In this document: piece by piece, positions 1 to 11,203 of the stretch | Position numbering within the stretch: position 1 is the first letter of the stretch | How the letters are laid out: every line of letters starts with the position of its first letter | NCBI GenBank assembly: GCA_033725935.1 | Contig: MU867100.1 | Coordinates: 1-64,000 of the forward strand | Direction: 5' to 3' | DNA from: Cladorrhinum sp. PSN259 | Lineage: Eukaryota > Ascomycota > Sordariomycetes > Sordariales > Podosporaceae | Length of the DNA: 64,000 nucleotides | Notes under the pieces: model-generated | The model's input: the letters and a program-made list of their open reading frames with translations, nothing else | What the model was told of the DNA's origin: nothing | The model's database searches: none | Position numbers and translations under genes: made by a program

Positions 1-1499
1 TCGCTTTACCGCGACGGCCATTAAGGGGGGTCGGCCCCTCGGCCGTTTTCTTCCTACTACTTGGTATTCCTCGCCTCCTCCTTAAAAGGTTATCTATCGT
101 TACTCCTGATTTTGTTTTCTAGCAGAGTGAGGTCGAATGTCCTCGGCCGGTACTAATACGCCTCCCTAGCTATATTCCGGGCTTTTACTGCTTCCGGGCA
201 CTACCGTACCTAGGCCGGATACTTCCTTATATAATTCGAACATCTTAAGCTAGCTTAATTATTATGGGTAGGGCACTAGGCCTCTCCTGCCCTCCTACCC
301 TCCCCGTGAGCCGTTATGCCACACCGCGGGCATAACGCCGATTTCTTGCAGAACCGTTAGGTATATCCCTATCCCTAGCACTTATAGCACTAGGTAGTTT
401 GCAGGACTGCCTAATACGGCTCGTAATATAGTATCTAGGCTCGCTAAACGACCCCTTCGTCGCAAGCCTTCTTCGCCTTTTCTTCGCTAGTTATCGTGAC
501 TAACGCCGTTACCCTCGTTATTCCTCCTAATACCGGGATTCGAAATTTAACTCTTTCGACTATCGTTAATTTAATCGTTTTACTGAATTCTGCCTCCGTC
601 GTATCCTTTAGATCCCTCTTTAATATCCCTTTTACTAGGACTGTAAAGGTTCTCTTTATCTCCTTTGCCTCCTTTTTAAATGCCTTCGTAATCCATTCCT
701 TATTCGTATCTTACGTATACTATTCCTTTATTTTCGCCTCCTAGAAAATAACCATTACGTCACCGCTCGGAAGCTTCCTCGCCGCAATTGCCTTTCTCCT
801 TTTAGACGCTCCGTTTACTGCCTGAACGATCTCCTAAAGAGACCGCCGGGCAAGTGCCGGCGCGACTGAGCCACGTATTAAGACCTCTTTCCTAATACGC
901 CCCGGTATAACCTTCTTTAAGGGCTCTTCGGCAGTTACTACCGCCTAAGTGCGGGCTCCTATACCCGGCCCCCCTCTCTAAGAGCTGACTTTTAAGGCTT
1001 TCTTTACCTTATTCTTTACTTCTTAAACCTCCTCTTTCAACCCCCCGATTGCCTTCTGAACTTCTTCTGTAATTGCCTTCTGTAAAGCCCCGAAATCAGC
1101 CCCTTTCGAGGGGGGACCTCTCTCTTCTAAGACCTCGATTCTTATCCGCATCCTCGCGATTCTTCTCACGAGCTCGTCGATTAGATAAAACGCTTCATTA
1201 CTGTCCTTTCCCGGGACCAAGTCCATTAGCAATCCTGCAATACCCTCTTCCTCTAGCCCCTCCAAAAGCTTCCGCTACACTTCCTTATCCTCGTCCTTAT
1301 CCTCGTCCTCATCCTCGTCCTCATCCTCATAATCTCCGCTTTCATTAGCTCCCTCCTCCATTTCCTCGTCTTCTTCGTCAATTAGCGTCGTTCTGGTTGG
1401 CTGGGATCTTCCGGGCAGTGGGGCAAGCCCCACTGCAGGACTTTTTCTTGTCGCGGTCGCCCTCTTTCCCCCGCCTCTTCCCCCCATCTTTGGAGGCAT
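1..1499 (-). mobile_element. RIP-damaged LINE (Tad-like) ORF1 remnant, gag-like with zinc knuckles
   Basis: Reading the minus strand from an ATG at 1499 gives a basic Gly/Arg/Lys start, an acidic Asp/Glu tract, a helical stretch around 1023-1260, a segment with the pattern LPSGDVMV near 770-790, and three zinc-knuckle-like modules at about 240-395 (CYKC, then CPRCG, then CPTH and RCSNY). This order is the gag-like first ORF of fungal Tad-type LINEs. The frame is broken by many TAG or TAA codons at positions where Gln or Trp is expected, and one knuckle His has become Tyr. That is what C-to-T changes on either strand (RIP) would leave. The first break is TAG at 1275-1277. The element runs off the left edge, so ORF2 is not visible. 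It is a pseudogene, not an active element. Confidence 0.8.
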
Positions 1500-1559
1500 C
1501 GCGGCGACGCGCCACGCCCCCCGCCGGTTGGAAGCCGTCGTCGAGGGATAGAGCTTTTT

Positions 1560-2480
1560 AAGCTCGATTGAATGATGGTATTTTCGTACGTTTTGTCGCC
1601 AAGTTCATAGATCGCATTCCCAGGAAAACTACATATTAATTCCAGTATATAAAATTAAACTTTTAATCGTAAAAGCTTCGAAAATATCTCCTTCTTCTCT
1701 TTATTAAAACGCCCTTTTTTATTAAGTAAACCACAAAATACCGTTGCAAGCTCGCTATAAATATTATAATCCCTCGCGTTCGTATTTATATAATTCTAGT
1801 AATAAAGACTATAGTCCGTAACCTTATAGTTCGTAAGGCGTAATCGCTTATAACGAAAATAATTAATAGGTATAGCGAGGCCGTAAATATTAGTATATTC
1901 GTATAATAAATAACGACGTTAAGTAAAAGATCGCAATTATAATTTCCCTTTAGATTTCTTTTATACCCTATTAACGGATATTTTAAGAATTAGATAAAAA
2001 AGAGAACTTATAATTATAACGATAAATTTCTTAGCGTTAGAGAGTCTTCGGGACGAAGACTATAAAGAAGGGGAAACGTATTACGCCTTACGCGTAAGTC
2101 TTCTCCGTATAAGGACTATAATATAGGGTATTATAAGACAATAATTAATTATTAGGCCAGGGATAGGAAGACTTATAAGTCTTAAGAAAGCTAATTAAAG
2201 GACTACTTTATATAACCTATACTAAGACTATAGAGTATATAGAATACAGAAAATTACTTTATAAGATCTATACTAAGACTATAAAGCATACAAAGCAAGA
2301 TATATTATATTTAGAAAATATTTATAGATAGCTTTACTATAAGTAGGGGAAGTGCTAGGCACTTCCTATCGTAAGGACTTGGTTCCTTACGCAAGCAATT
2401 ATATGTATATTATCTATAATCTTCTTTACAGAATCTCATAACTTCTTTAGAGAGGTTTGCAAAACTACTTATTAGTTAAC
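1560..2480. other. AT-rich, gene-free spacer between two LINE relics, with short hairpins
   Basis: No gene can be read here on either strand. The sequence is very AT-rich with abundant TA dinucleotides, as expected after RIP. It holds several perfect inverted repeats (2043-2061, 2087-2098, 2348-2366, 2370-2391) and a direct repeat of TATACTAAGACTATA near 2217 and 2269. It could be LINE leader sequence, a degraded solo LTR or a small DNA transposon; the sequence does not decide between these. Confidence 0.5.
2043..2391. repeat. Cluster of perfect short inverted repeats
   Basis: Four perfect hairpins lie within 350 bases of otherwise AT-rich DNA. At 2043-2061 there are 8-base arms with a 3-base loop. 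At 2087-2098 there is a 12-base palindrome. At 2348-2366 there are 8-base arms around TAG. At 2370-2391 there are 8-base arms with a 6-base loop. All are GC-richer than their surroundings. They may be remnants of a regulatory or terminal region of a mobile element. Confidence 0.6.
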
Positions 2481-2559
2481 AGTAACTAACCCCGTCTAAG
2501 AGCGTCCCGCAACCTTCGATTCCCCTGTAATATTACCCCAGGCGTACTGCCTTACAGTC

Positions 2560-5230
2560 TGAACCCTACCCGGTGCAGGTTATAACAGCTACCTTAAAAA
2601 CAAGCTTATAAATATTAACTAAGACTATATACCAGGCCCGTATAAAGGCCTAAAAGGAGATATTAAAGGTAGTAAATAACGATATTAAGCTTTTATAAAA
2701 CCTTAAGCGGTAAGCTTATTATAAGAGCTTCTTACTACCCGACCCCCCTAAGCTTCTAACCTTTACGGGACTAATAGGTCCTAATAATTAGCCGATAAAC
2801 TTAGTTACCTTGGATTAGAAAGCCGAAGGCTTAGCTACTAAATTCTTTCTTAGCCCCCTAGCTAACCTTAACGATATAAACGATATAACCTTCGAAAAGC
2901 TATACGACTAGCTAAAATTCGAAAATAAAAAAAATAAAAATTATATAATATTAATAAAGTACTAAAGAAATAAGGTTATAAAAGGCCTTAAAAAGGGATT
3001 TATTACCTATAAGCTTATTAAAGGCTTATAAAAAGCCGGTTGACCGAATATTAGCTGCTTTAACCACGGCCTATTTTAGGCTTAACTAATTCCTGGAAAA
3101 GTTCAAGAAGGCAAAGACTATAGTATTAGCTAAGTTAAGTAAAAAGCCTAAAGATTATAAGACCCCGGCCGGCTATAAGCCTATAGCCCTTTTCCTTATA
3201 ATAAGAAAGGTTATAAAGGCTATATTAGCGAAGAAAATTACTTATATAATAAAGAGATATAGCCTTCTTCCGGACGAATAGATAGGTAATAAGTAATATA
3301 GGTCTATAAAACTAATAATTCGACTAATAATAGCCTAAGTCTAGGAAGCCTAGCGCCAAGGCCTAATACCCTCCCTATTATAGCTTAATATTTCGGGGGC
3401 CTTCGATATAGTTAACTATATCCGATTACTATATACCCTCCGCACCTTCGGCTCCCTTAATTAGCTATTACGTACGCTTAAGTCGTGGCTTATAGGCCGT
3501 TCGGCTAGCCTATACTTTAACGGTAAAACTACCGAATTAATACCGGTATAGGCTAAAGTCCCTCAAGGATCCCCACTCTCGCTAATACTATTCTTACTAT
3601 GTATTATTACCCTATATAAAGCCTTAAAAAACAAATATCTATATATTAGCCTAATAAGCTTCGTAGATAATATTAATCTCTTAGCCTTTAATAAAAGCCT
3701 AGAATCTAATATAAAGTAATTAAAAGAGGCTTAAAAGACGTGCTTATAATAGGCAAATATTAGGGGCATAGCCTTTAATGAGGCTAAAAGCGAGTAAATC
3801 TACTTTAATAAGAGCTATATATAATAACTTAGGCCACTATACTTAGTTAACCTTACTAGGCAAGGCTATAATATTATAAAGTTAGTAGGCTTAGTACGCT
3901 TCCTAAGGGTCTTTTTAGATTAGAAGCTTTCGTAGAAAGCCTACGGCTAGACTGTAGGTAAGAAGCTAAAAACATAAGACTTTATATTAATTAAGCTAGC
4001 TAGTAAGACCTGGGGGCCTAGCTTAGCCCGCTATAAAAAGGTATATATAGAATATATTCGAAATACCATAGCCTACGGAGCCTCTAGCTTCCATATACCT
4101 ACGCCCTCTATAAACAAGCCCATAAGACTAGCTAGGTACCTAACTAAGGCTTAAAACCGTAGCTTACGTATAGTAGCCGAAGCCTATAAGGCTATATTAT
4201 TACGTTATTTAGAAGCCGAGATCTAAGTACTATTATTAGACTTATACCTTAATAAGCGGCTTATAGACTTCGAAGATAGAATCCATAGGCCAATACCTAT
4301 AGCCGATAAGCCTCCGAAAGCATTAGTAATAATAATATAAGAGGCCTATAATAGGCTAATCTTACGGGTATAAAGAAACCGGGCTAAGGCTAAAGGCCGT
4401 AAGCCTCTTCCTAGATCTATAGCACCTACGGTAATAAAAAAGGCTATAAATATAATAAGGTCTTAAAAGACTCTAAGTAAAAGTAACCGCGAAAGAGAGT
4501 GCTCTATAAAGGCCTTAATATTAGCTTAAAAAGAACGGTAGAAAGCCTAGACAGTAAGTAAGCTATAGAAGCCATCGAAGCTAATAAACGAAAAAAGACT
4601 AGACTTAATAAATAAGGCCGTCTTTTAATAGCACGAAAGACTAATAGAGGCCTAAAGCTCTCTCTTAATATAGGCCCGTATAACAGCTATAAAGCTTAAA
4701 GACTTCCTTTTTCGGGCTCGCGTACCGGGAATTACTACCCTATATTATACTTACAGCTCCGGCCGTAAATCGGTAAAATACCTAATAATATGGTACCTAG
4801 ACCTACCGAAACTAAAGACTTAGATAATATTAGGGATCGACTTCTATAGAGACTTATAGTAGGCCCTGAAAGGTAAAAGCCCTAAGGCCGGAAGGCTTGT
4901 AAAGAAGGTTCTAATATAGCTGATGGATTCGGGCAGGCTTCTAGAATATAACCTGGCTAGAAAGCTAGAGCTAGAACTGGAAGCAAGCCTAGGCATTAAC
5001 CCTATAATATAGGGCAGCTTTGACTCGGTTAGCTTCCTTTTACAATAATATGACATAGATACGGGCCTATTACGGCTAATGGAAAGATTCTATAATATAG
5101 ATACGAGGTTTTTCAGCTGGCCTTTACGGTACGGTTTTCCTTGGATAAATAGCAGTAGAGGGACCGACGAGCCCTGCCAAGGGCATCGCGGTGTACGAAA
5201 TAATATATTGTAGCCTTTAAATCAGCCTTC
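2560..5230 (+). mobile_element. RIP-damaged LINE ORF2 remnant (reverse transcriptase)
   Basis: On the plus strand, broken frames spell a non-LTR reverse transcriptase. A SGAFD-type motif is near 3398, VPQGSPLS at 3558-3581, and the catalytic-site equivalent FVDN at 3660-3671, where the intact family has an Asp pair. A long C-terminal stretch continues to about 5200. Frames are interrupted by many TAG and TAA codons and small frame changes. Codons such as TAG at expected Gln or Trp sites fit RIP. No endonuclease domain was recognised upstream, so the copy is probably 5'-truncated, as is common for LINEs. It points away from the ORF1 relic at 1-1499, so the two are separate insertions or a rearranged pair. 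It is inactive. Confidence 0.75.
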
Positions 5231-5363
5231 GGGTTGTAAACCTGCCAGACAACTTCTTCAATCTATCGTATCAAAATTTCTCATTATAAGAGGAGCGTGA
5301 TAGACAGGTACGAACCATGCCTCATTTTAAGATAAGCCCTTTATTAGTCATTGAATAACCTGC

Positions 5364-7185
5364 TCAGAGGTCGGCGTGAAGACGACTTATTAGCGATGGC
5401 AAATCGCCTAGCTCTACTATATCTTTGAACCCTAGCTGGCGACTTTGGACCTCCACACGCCGCGATGCGAGCCATTCTCTCCCCAGCAGCACAATAATTG
5501 GGTATCCAATGATATCGGCGTCAGTAAGCTTCCATGGCAATGGCTTCTGTCTGTCATCAAGCACAGGGTCGAGATACTTGCTTTCAGCATTTTTGGCGTT
5601 AAGGATGTGGCTGTGGACTTCCGCCAGATCTTCATCCCCAGCATCCTTTCCTCCAATTATGACGCACGAGAAAGGAGCAATAGCTACAGGCCAGTTCAGA
5701 CCCTTCTTGTCGGCCAGATGTTCGGCAACTGCACCCATTATACGTGAGATGCCGATGCCATAGCAACCCATTTGCATGTGCGCGGTTTGACCAGCGGTGG
5801 GGGTCGATGTGACAGCGCCCAAGGGCTCCGAGTATCGGGTCCCGAGAAAGAATGTGTGACCCAGCTCTATGGCCTTCTCTGAATGGAGGTGACCTGACTT
5901 ACACTCAGGGCACTTATCCCCAGTTTGGATCCGAAGAAGGTTGAGCGGCATATCACCGCCAACCGTCCTGTCCAGCACCGAGATCTTTTGCACACCTGCA
6001 GGTGAATCTTTGACTATTTCATCGAAGACGCCGGAAGGGATCCTGCGGTCTACAACATGGATCAGCTCAGCCGCAGTGCCCGCAGCAGTCGCAACCGACC
6101 AAAGTGAGCCCGCATCCTCAACTCCGGCGTCCAGATCCGGAACGACGGATTTCACTTCTGCGAGATTGATGTCGCTTTCGACATGCACGCGAACCTCGCT
6201 GCCATCAGCTGGCCTCGTCTGCTCTGGATACCAGACGTTGATGAGCTTAGTTCGGTCCTTAGTGATTCCTCTCCAAACCTTGACCTTCGTCCCGGAAACA
6301 CACTCGTCAGTCGCCACAGACTCAGCAACTTCTTCGTTGGCCACGTAGTCACAGGCATCGCAGCTGATGACACGGTCCTCGCCTAAGTGGGTAGGTAGGT
6401 GATACTCATGGCTCAGGTCGCCACCCATATCGCCAGAGCTCGCTTTGGCTGGCAGAACTGGTAGCTTCATCTCGGCGAAGATCTTGGAGTAAACCTGACG
6501 GACCTCGCTGTACGTCTTGAGAGCAGAGTCGACACTACTGTCGAAGGTATAGAGATCCTTCATGATAAACTCGCGTCCCCGCAGTAGGCCATGGCGAGGG
6601 CGGAACTCATCCCGATATTTGGGCGTGATCTGAAACAGGCGAAGCGGCAGCTCTTTGTAGGACTTTACTGTTCGAGCTACCAGTGCCGTGATCTCCTCTT
6701 CATGGGTGGGGGAGAGCAGGTAGGCGACATCCTTGCGATCTGAGAAGCGAAAAAGCTACAGGAGCAAGTCAGACCAAGGAGCAGGTAGAAGTGGCTACAA
6801 CAGCGGCAACAAACCTCAGAGGCGATGTTTTCAAATCTACCACTCTTCTCCCAGAGAGACTGTGCTGATATGGAAGATAATGAAACCCTAGAGGCGGCTA
6901 GACGTCCAGAAAATAACCACGACACACTGATGAGCTTCTGTGGATAAGTGACATAGAGTTCTCAGAAGGCTCACCCAAGACGTTCTCCATATGACTTGCA
7001 ACAAGACCTTCGATCTTATTTTGCACCCGCCGACCAAGCGGCAGCATGTGAAATATGCCCGAGTGCGATGGGCGCAGGAAGCCTGCGCGGATCAGCTTTG
7101 CATGTCCATCCTCGACTCCTGCGGCTGCGATTCCACCGCTAGGGAACCAAACGCGTGAAAGGCGGGAAACGGCTGGTGGAAGCAT
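5364..7185 (-). CDS. AIM10: Mitochondrial prolyl-tRNA synthetase (bacterial type)
   Basis: Charges tRNA-Pro in mitochondria. CDS is complement of 5364-6755, 6815-6897 and 6975-7185 (561 residues). The two introns (59 and 77 bases) rejoin the frame exactly. The first 20 or so residues are basic and lack acids, fitting a mitochondrial presequence. Class II features follow: an N-terminal GIFHMLPLGRRV segment near residue 45, motif 2 (YRDEFRPRHGLLRGREF) near residues 143-160, an insertion domain, a bacterial-type LGHTFFLGTRYS segment, and motif 3 (GIGISRIMGA) near 430. The C-terminal part is the anticodon-binding domain. The architecture is that of bacterial and mitochondrial enzymes, not the cytosolic eukaryotic type. 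It is the first intact gene next to the RIPed block. Function is confident; the exact start is inferred. Confidence 0.9.
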
Positions 7186-7614
7186 TGGTATTTAGATCTT
7201 TCCGTCGACACAGGAAACACCACATACAAATTAATTCAAAGCTAACCCGCACCCCTGTTTCGACCTCACTTTGCACGCTTCTTCAACTGTCGAATGGGAA
7301 TTGGATCCTTTTTTCCAGAGCAAGTTAGCTGCGGGGATGTTAGAATGTGGGGCCATCTGCGCCAAGTTGCAGGGATTTGGTACATCTTGACTTTCTTTCC
7401 TCTCTCGGTACTTGTGTACCAAAAGCCTTTCAGGAATATGAAAAATAAAACGCATTATGGGGAAATTCTTGAAAACTCGAATCAAATTCATTTGTTGTTT
7501 GCTACCCGATTCTATGTATCGAACCATTCCAGAGGGTCACTTTTGGTAAAGATGGCCCGAAATGTGTGCCCCCCATCGCCTTCCTCTTTATCTTCCGTGT
7601 CTGTGACAAGTGTG
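7186..7614. other. Spacer between prolyl-tRNA synthetase and the downstream small gene
   Basis: This stretch is the presumed promoter of the synthetase and 3' end of the next minus-strand gene. Open frames here start without ATG or lack protein-like composition. No RNA gene is seen. Confidence 0.5.
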
Positions 7615-8138
7615 TCAGCTCAGTATTTCTTCACAATCGTCCCAGTGGGAGCACATACGGATGCTATGCAATTTGGCCTCGACATCAGGCCCGCCAGTGA
7701 AGGCGCGAAAATGGATGTAGGCTGGCCCTTCATCAGGTAACGCAGGGATACGAATCTTTCCAAACACATGGAACCCGTATGCTGACACACCTACACGGAC
7801 TTGCTCGAGATCGTCGGAAGTGAAGCCAGCAAGTTGGGGGTCGCTGAGGTGCTCGACGGCAGCAAAGTACTCGGGCTCGTGTTCTTTCCCCCACTTGTGT
7901 AAGCCGGGAGAAGTCAAACGATTGAGCAGTGGGCGAGTGAGCAGGCTTACTGTTATATTCGTGGCGTATGTGCACGAGAGTCTTTTTCAATTCATGCTCG
8001 ATTTGGTTAAAGACCTTGAAGGACTCCTCTTTTGGCTCATGGGATGGCCCAAGTTCCACGGTTTCAGCAGTGGCCTATTTGTGAAGACACTGTCAGGAAG
8101 CTGGAACAGGATCCATGCTCATCCATAATTCTCACCAT
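7615..8138 (-). CDS. Small conserved-looking protein with a cystatin-like pattern, function unknown
   Basis: CDS is complement of 7615-7883, 7951-8074 and 8136-8138 (131 residues). The first exon is only the ATG: it is followed at once by a GTGAGA donor, and a 61-base intron with a CTGAC branch site ends at AATAG. The second intron (67 bases) ends at GAAAG; the nearer CAAG is rejected because it leaves only four bases from the CTTAC branch site and breaks the frame. The protein has an amphipathic helix-like region (residues 20-42), then QVRVG at 70-74 and YIHFRAF at 98-104. This order recalls type 1 cystatins (QxVxG followed by a YxHxxVF strand), but the hairpin between is about 10 residues longer and the QxVxG is imperfect. 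No signal peptide, so probably cytosolic. Unknown protein with low-confidence cystatin-like fold. Confidence 0.65.
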
Positions 8139-8651
8139 TTTTAGTCGATTCGTTTTCCTTCAGCAATAGGGAGGCAATCAATCATTTAAAGAGGTGAAAA
8201 GACGCAAATTATTGGTCTTGCTGTGAACTGTGCCTTTAACACCATAGATTGATGTCATTATAATGTATCTGCTGCAGGCATTGATAAACGTGACATTAGT
8301 CGCCTTAGCTAAGCAACCGCCGGTCCCTAACTGCAGCAGCCCGTTGAGCCGAGGTTTTATCCCGTCCCCAGATCTCCGTGTCGGCCCTGTTTATTCAAGA
8401 CATTTCTAGAAGGAAGTTGCTGGTCTGCGCCCCCGGTCTGCAACCCCATTTTCTGAGTGCCGAGTACCTGGTCCACCCCTTCCGGGACTGCGACAACTTT
8501 GACTTGTCAAATGTGGGGTCTGGCTTCCTTTACGGGTTCCATTCTTCAACAATTCCAAATTCCCGACTCCCTCCGCAAGGGTGCCCGACATCCCCGGCAT
8601 TCGGTGTAATAAAATCTATCCTTTTGCCCGTTTCACCCCTTTTTCCTCACC
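8139..8651. other. Divergent promoter region
   Basis: Lies between the ATG of the minus-strand small gene and the ATG of the plus-strand thioesterase. A long open frame begins at 8378 with GTG, but its first part does not belong to the thioesterase (see rejected items). No other feature is seen. Confidence 0.5.
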
Positions 8652-9662
8652 ATGTCTTTTCGAATACTATCGGTAGCGCGGCGACAGACCAGCTCTCTTC
8701 TCCTCGCTCGTATCCCAGCCCCATACCGGGCCCTCTCGACTGCCGCCGGTATATCCTCCATGAAACACACTTGACGACAGTCTGGTTCCTCTTCTTTTCC
8801 ATCGCTAACCCCTTCCTCTGTTGCGCAACCCACGCAGATTCGACAACCGCTTCGATTGCAGCCGAACACCCCTCTTTCTTTCGCAGAGCAGCCTCAGTCA
8901 GCGGACGAATTATCCTCTTCACTACTCTCGGCATCATCATGGCTGCCGCTCCGGCTTACGAGGCAGCAAAGACCATCGTATCGCCCCCCAGCGATGTCGA
9001 TAGTTTGTCTATGTTCCTTCCCGAAGATGACAATTCAAAGGCGAAGGAGGATTACATCAACTCCCACCCACTGATTGCCTCACTGCGCGCGGATCCCAAA
9101 CTTGTCGAGTCGCGCCCACATATGAAGATTCCTCCATCGTGGAGAAGGCATAACCTGACGGGTGGCACTTTGATGGGACCTGGCAGGATGGCTGTCCCTC
9201 CTTTCAGCTGGTGCGACCCCAGCGGCAAGAACTACATTCAAGTGACGCACGTCGGAACCGATCTTTGCGGACATATGGGCATCATTCATGGTGGGTTTCT
9301 GGCAACTATGCTGGACGAGGGGTTAGCAAGATGCTGCTTCCCCGTGCTGCCCTTCAACGTGGGCATGACAGCCAAACTGGAGATCAACTACAAGGCTCCC
9401 GCAATGGCTGACCAGTACTTGGTTTTGCGTGCCACAACCGTCAAGGTGGAAGGAAGGAAGGCGTGGGTTGAGGGTCACATTGAGACGCTTCCAACAGAGC
9501 AAGGACAGGCACCTACTGTGCTTGCGACTGCCAGTGCGCTCTACATCTCTCCAAAGCAGGCATCGGTGTGTTGCTTCCCTTGACCCCTTTCGGTTTGTGG
9601 TTTACGGCTTGCTAACACGTGACGTGAAACAGACCATGGCAAAGGTGTATCCCGTAACATAA
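8652..9662 (+). CDS. Mitochondrial hotdog-fold thioesterase family protein
   Basis: CDS joins 8652-8748, 8838-9565 and 9633-9662 (284 residues). Exon 1 encodes a classic mitochondrial presequence, rich in Arg, Ser and Leu without acids (MSFRILSVARRQTSSLLLAR). Exon 2 begins before a hydrophobic segment (IILFTTLGIIMAAAPAYEAAK), probably a membrane anchor. It continues into a hotdog domain with the helix-start signature CGHMGIIHGGFLATMLDE, as in acyl-CoA thioesterases of the THEM4/PaaI type. The last exon codes TMAKVYPVT and follows an intron with a GCTAACAC branch site. Likely acts on acyl-CoA esters in mitochondria; substrate unknown. The presequence lies in a different frame from the body and appears only when the first intron (89 bases) is removed, which supports this model. 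Confidence 0.85.
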
Positions 9663-10326
9663 GCCATTGGCCCGCATTCGATGTTGCCTGGTATTTTATT
9701 GTATTTGTCATGACACATAGCGTGGGTGGTATTTTGGGGGGGAAGGGTGGGGAGAGCGCCGATTTTCATTGCTTTGGCTTCTTAGTTTCTGGAAGTTGAT
9801 CCTTTTAGAATGGTGCAGTGGGATAGAGCGCCGTAGCGCACATAGATAGATCTAGATGACGAATTCCATAATGTACATATAGTAGAATTTGTATTTAGTT
9901 CATATGCCGGACAAAGATCGTTGATGGACGTTCAAAGGAGCAGAAGGGAAGGAGAGAGCAGCAAAGTGGGGCTACAGTCCGACTTGCATGCATACGGATT
10001 ACACCAAGCAGCTAAAATGACGCCATCTGCCATCTGAACTGCAACCCACGGATCGGATGTAAAAGTTGAAGAAACGTGCTCCTCTCCCAAGCTCCGGACC
10101 GGAGAGAAGAATCCTAGGATAGAATTTCAGATGCCTTTTTGCCGCAGGATCAACGGGACTCATGAACTGGACCCTGCTCCACTCTCTAGTCCTTTGCATA
10201 TAACTTGGGCCATCACACCTACCTAGACACTACCTACAGTGCATACATATTTCTAAATACCATATTCTCCCCAAATTACTTATTATCTATATTTATATTT
10301 CTTTCTATATCAAATTTTGCGATCCA
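9663..10326. other. Spacer between thioesterase and APS kinase
   Basis: 3' region of the thioesterase and promoter of the APS kinase gene. Contains a short run of seven G near 9735. No gene recognised. Confidence 0.5.
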
Positions 10327-11203
10327 ATGGCTACGTAAGTCCTCTCTTTTGGCCTGCATTTCAACGGCTAGAACTTCTTCAAACGCAAAGCCGTGGACCG
10401 ATGGTCGGCATCGAGGATGGCGGGGTAGTGATGAGGGGCAATATATCTTGAACAAAAAGACACACACACACACAGAGAGAGAGAGATGCTAATGCTTCAA
10501 ACAGCAACATCACCTGGCACCCATCGCTCTCGCGACAAGAGCGCAACCAGTTGCGTGGCCAGCGCGGATTCACTGTCTGGTTTACAGGTCTTTCTGCCTC
10601 GGGGAAGTCCACCGTCGCAACCGCGCTTGAGCAGCACCTGCTTCACATTGGCCTCACCGCCTATCGCCTAGACGGTGATAATGTGCGCTTCGGGCTGAAC
10701 AAGGACCTGGGATTTTCAGAGAAGGACAGGAATGAGAATATCCGTCGCATTGCCGAGGTACCCATCTTTCTACTCCCCATTGAAGCCGTTATTGTTCTCT
10801 TTGCTGACCACAACATCCCCTTCCTCAGGTTGCCAAGCTGTTCGCCGATGCCTCCACCATTGCTTTGACATCCTTCATCTCGCCATACCGCGCCGACAGA
10901 CAGATTGCCCGGGATCTCCACGAGAAGGCTACCCAGAACGGCGACGAACCACTGCCTTTCATCGAGGTCTTTGTTGACATCCCCCTAGAAGAGGCCGAGA
11001 AGCGAGATCCCAAGGGCCTTTACAAGAAGGCACGTGCCGGTGAGATCAAGGACTTTACCGGCATTTCTGCCCCGTACGAGGCCCCCGAGGCTCCAGAGAT
11101 CACCATCCGGACCGACTTGTTGAGTGTAGAGGATTGTGTGAGGAAGATTGTCGAGTACCTGGCCGAGAAGGGATTGATCAGTCAGACCACTGAGACAAGG
11201 TGA
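10327..11203 (+). CDS. MET14: Adenylylsulfate (APS) kinase
   Basis: Phosphorylates adenosine 5'-phosphosulfate to PAPS, the second step of sulfate assimilation. CDS joins 10327-10334, 10505-10757 and 10829-11203 (211 residues, the usual fungal length). The first exon is 8 bases (ATGGCTAC) and the first intron carries a CA/GA dinucleotide tract followed by a TGCTAATGC branch site. The N-terminus MATNITWHPSLSRQERNQLR is typical. The P-loop GLSASGKST is at residues 31-39, RLDGDNVRFGLN follows, then SFISPYRADR and the IEVFVDIPLEEAEKRDPKGL segment near the C-terminal half. All expected active-site blocks are present. Cytosolic. Very confident. Confidence 0.97.
10459..10485 (+). repeat. CA/GA dinucleotide microsatellite in APS kinase intron 1
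   Basis: A run of alternating CA followed by alternating GA sits inside the first intron of the APS kinase gene, just before its branch site and acceptor at 10504. It lengthens this intron to 170 bases, longer than the other introns here. Confidence 0.8.

Noticed and set aside
4844..5056. 70-residue minus-strand ORF in the LINE relic
   Set aside because: It overlaps the RIPed reverse-transcriptase relic on the other strand and has no independent support.
8378..9583. Single 401-residue open frame for the thioesterase
   Set aside because: It starts with GTG, its first 150 residues lack a mitochondrial signal and look random, and it reads through the real first intron. The spliced model from ATG 8652 gives a proper presequence and the right C-terminal exon.
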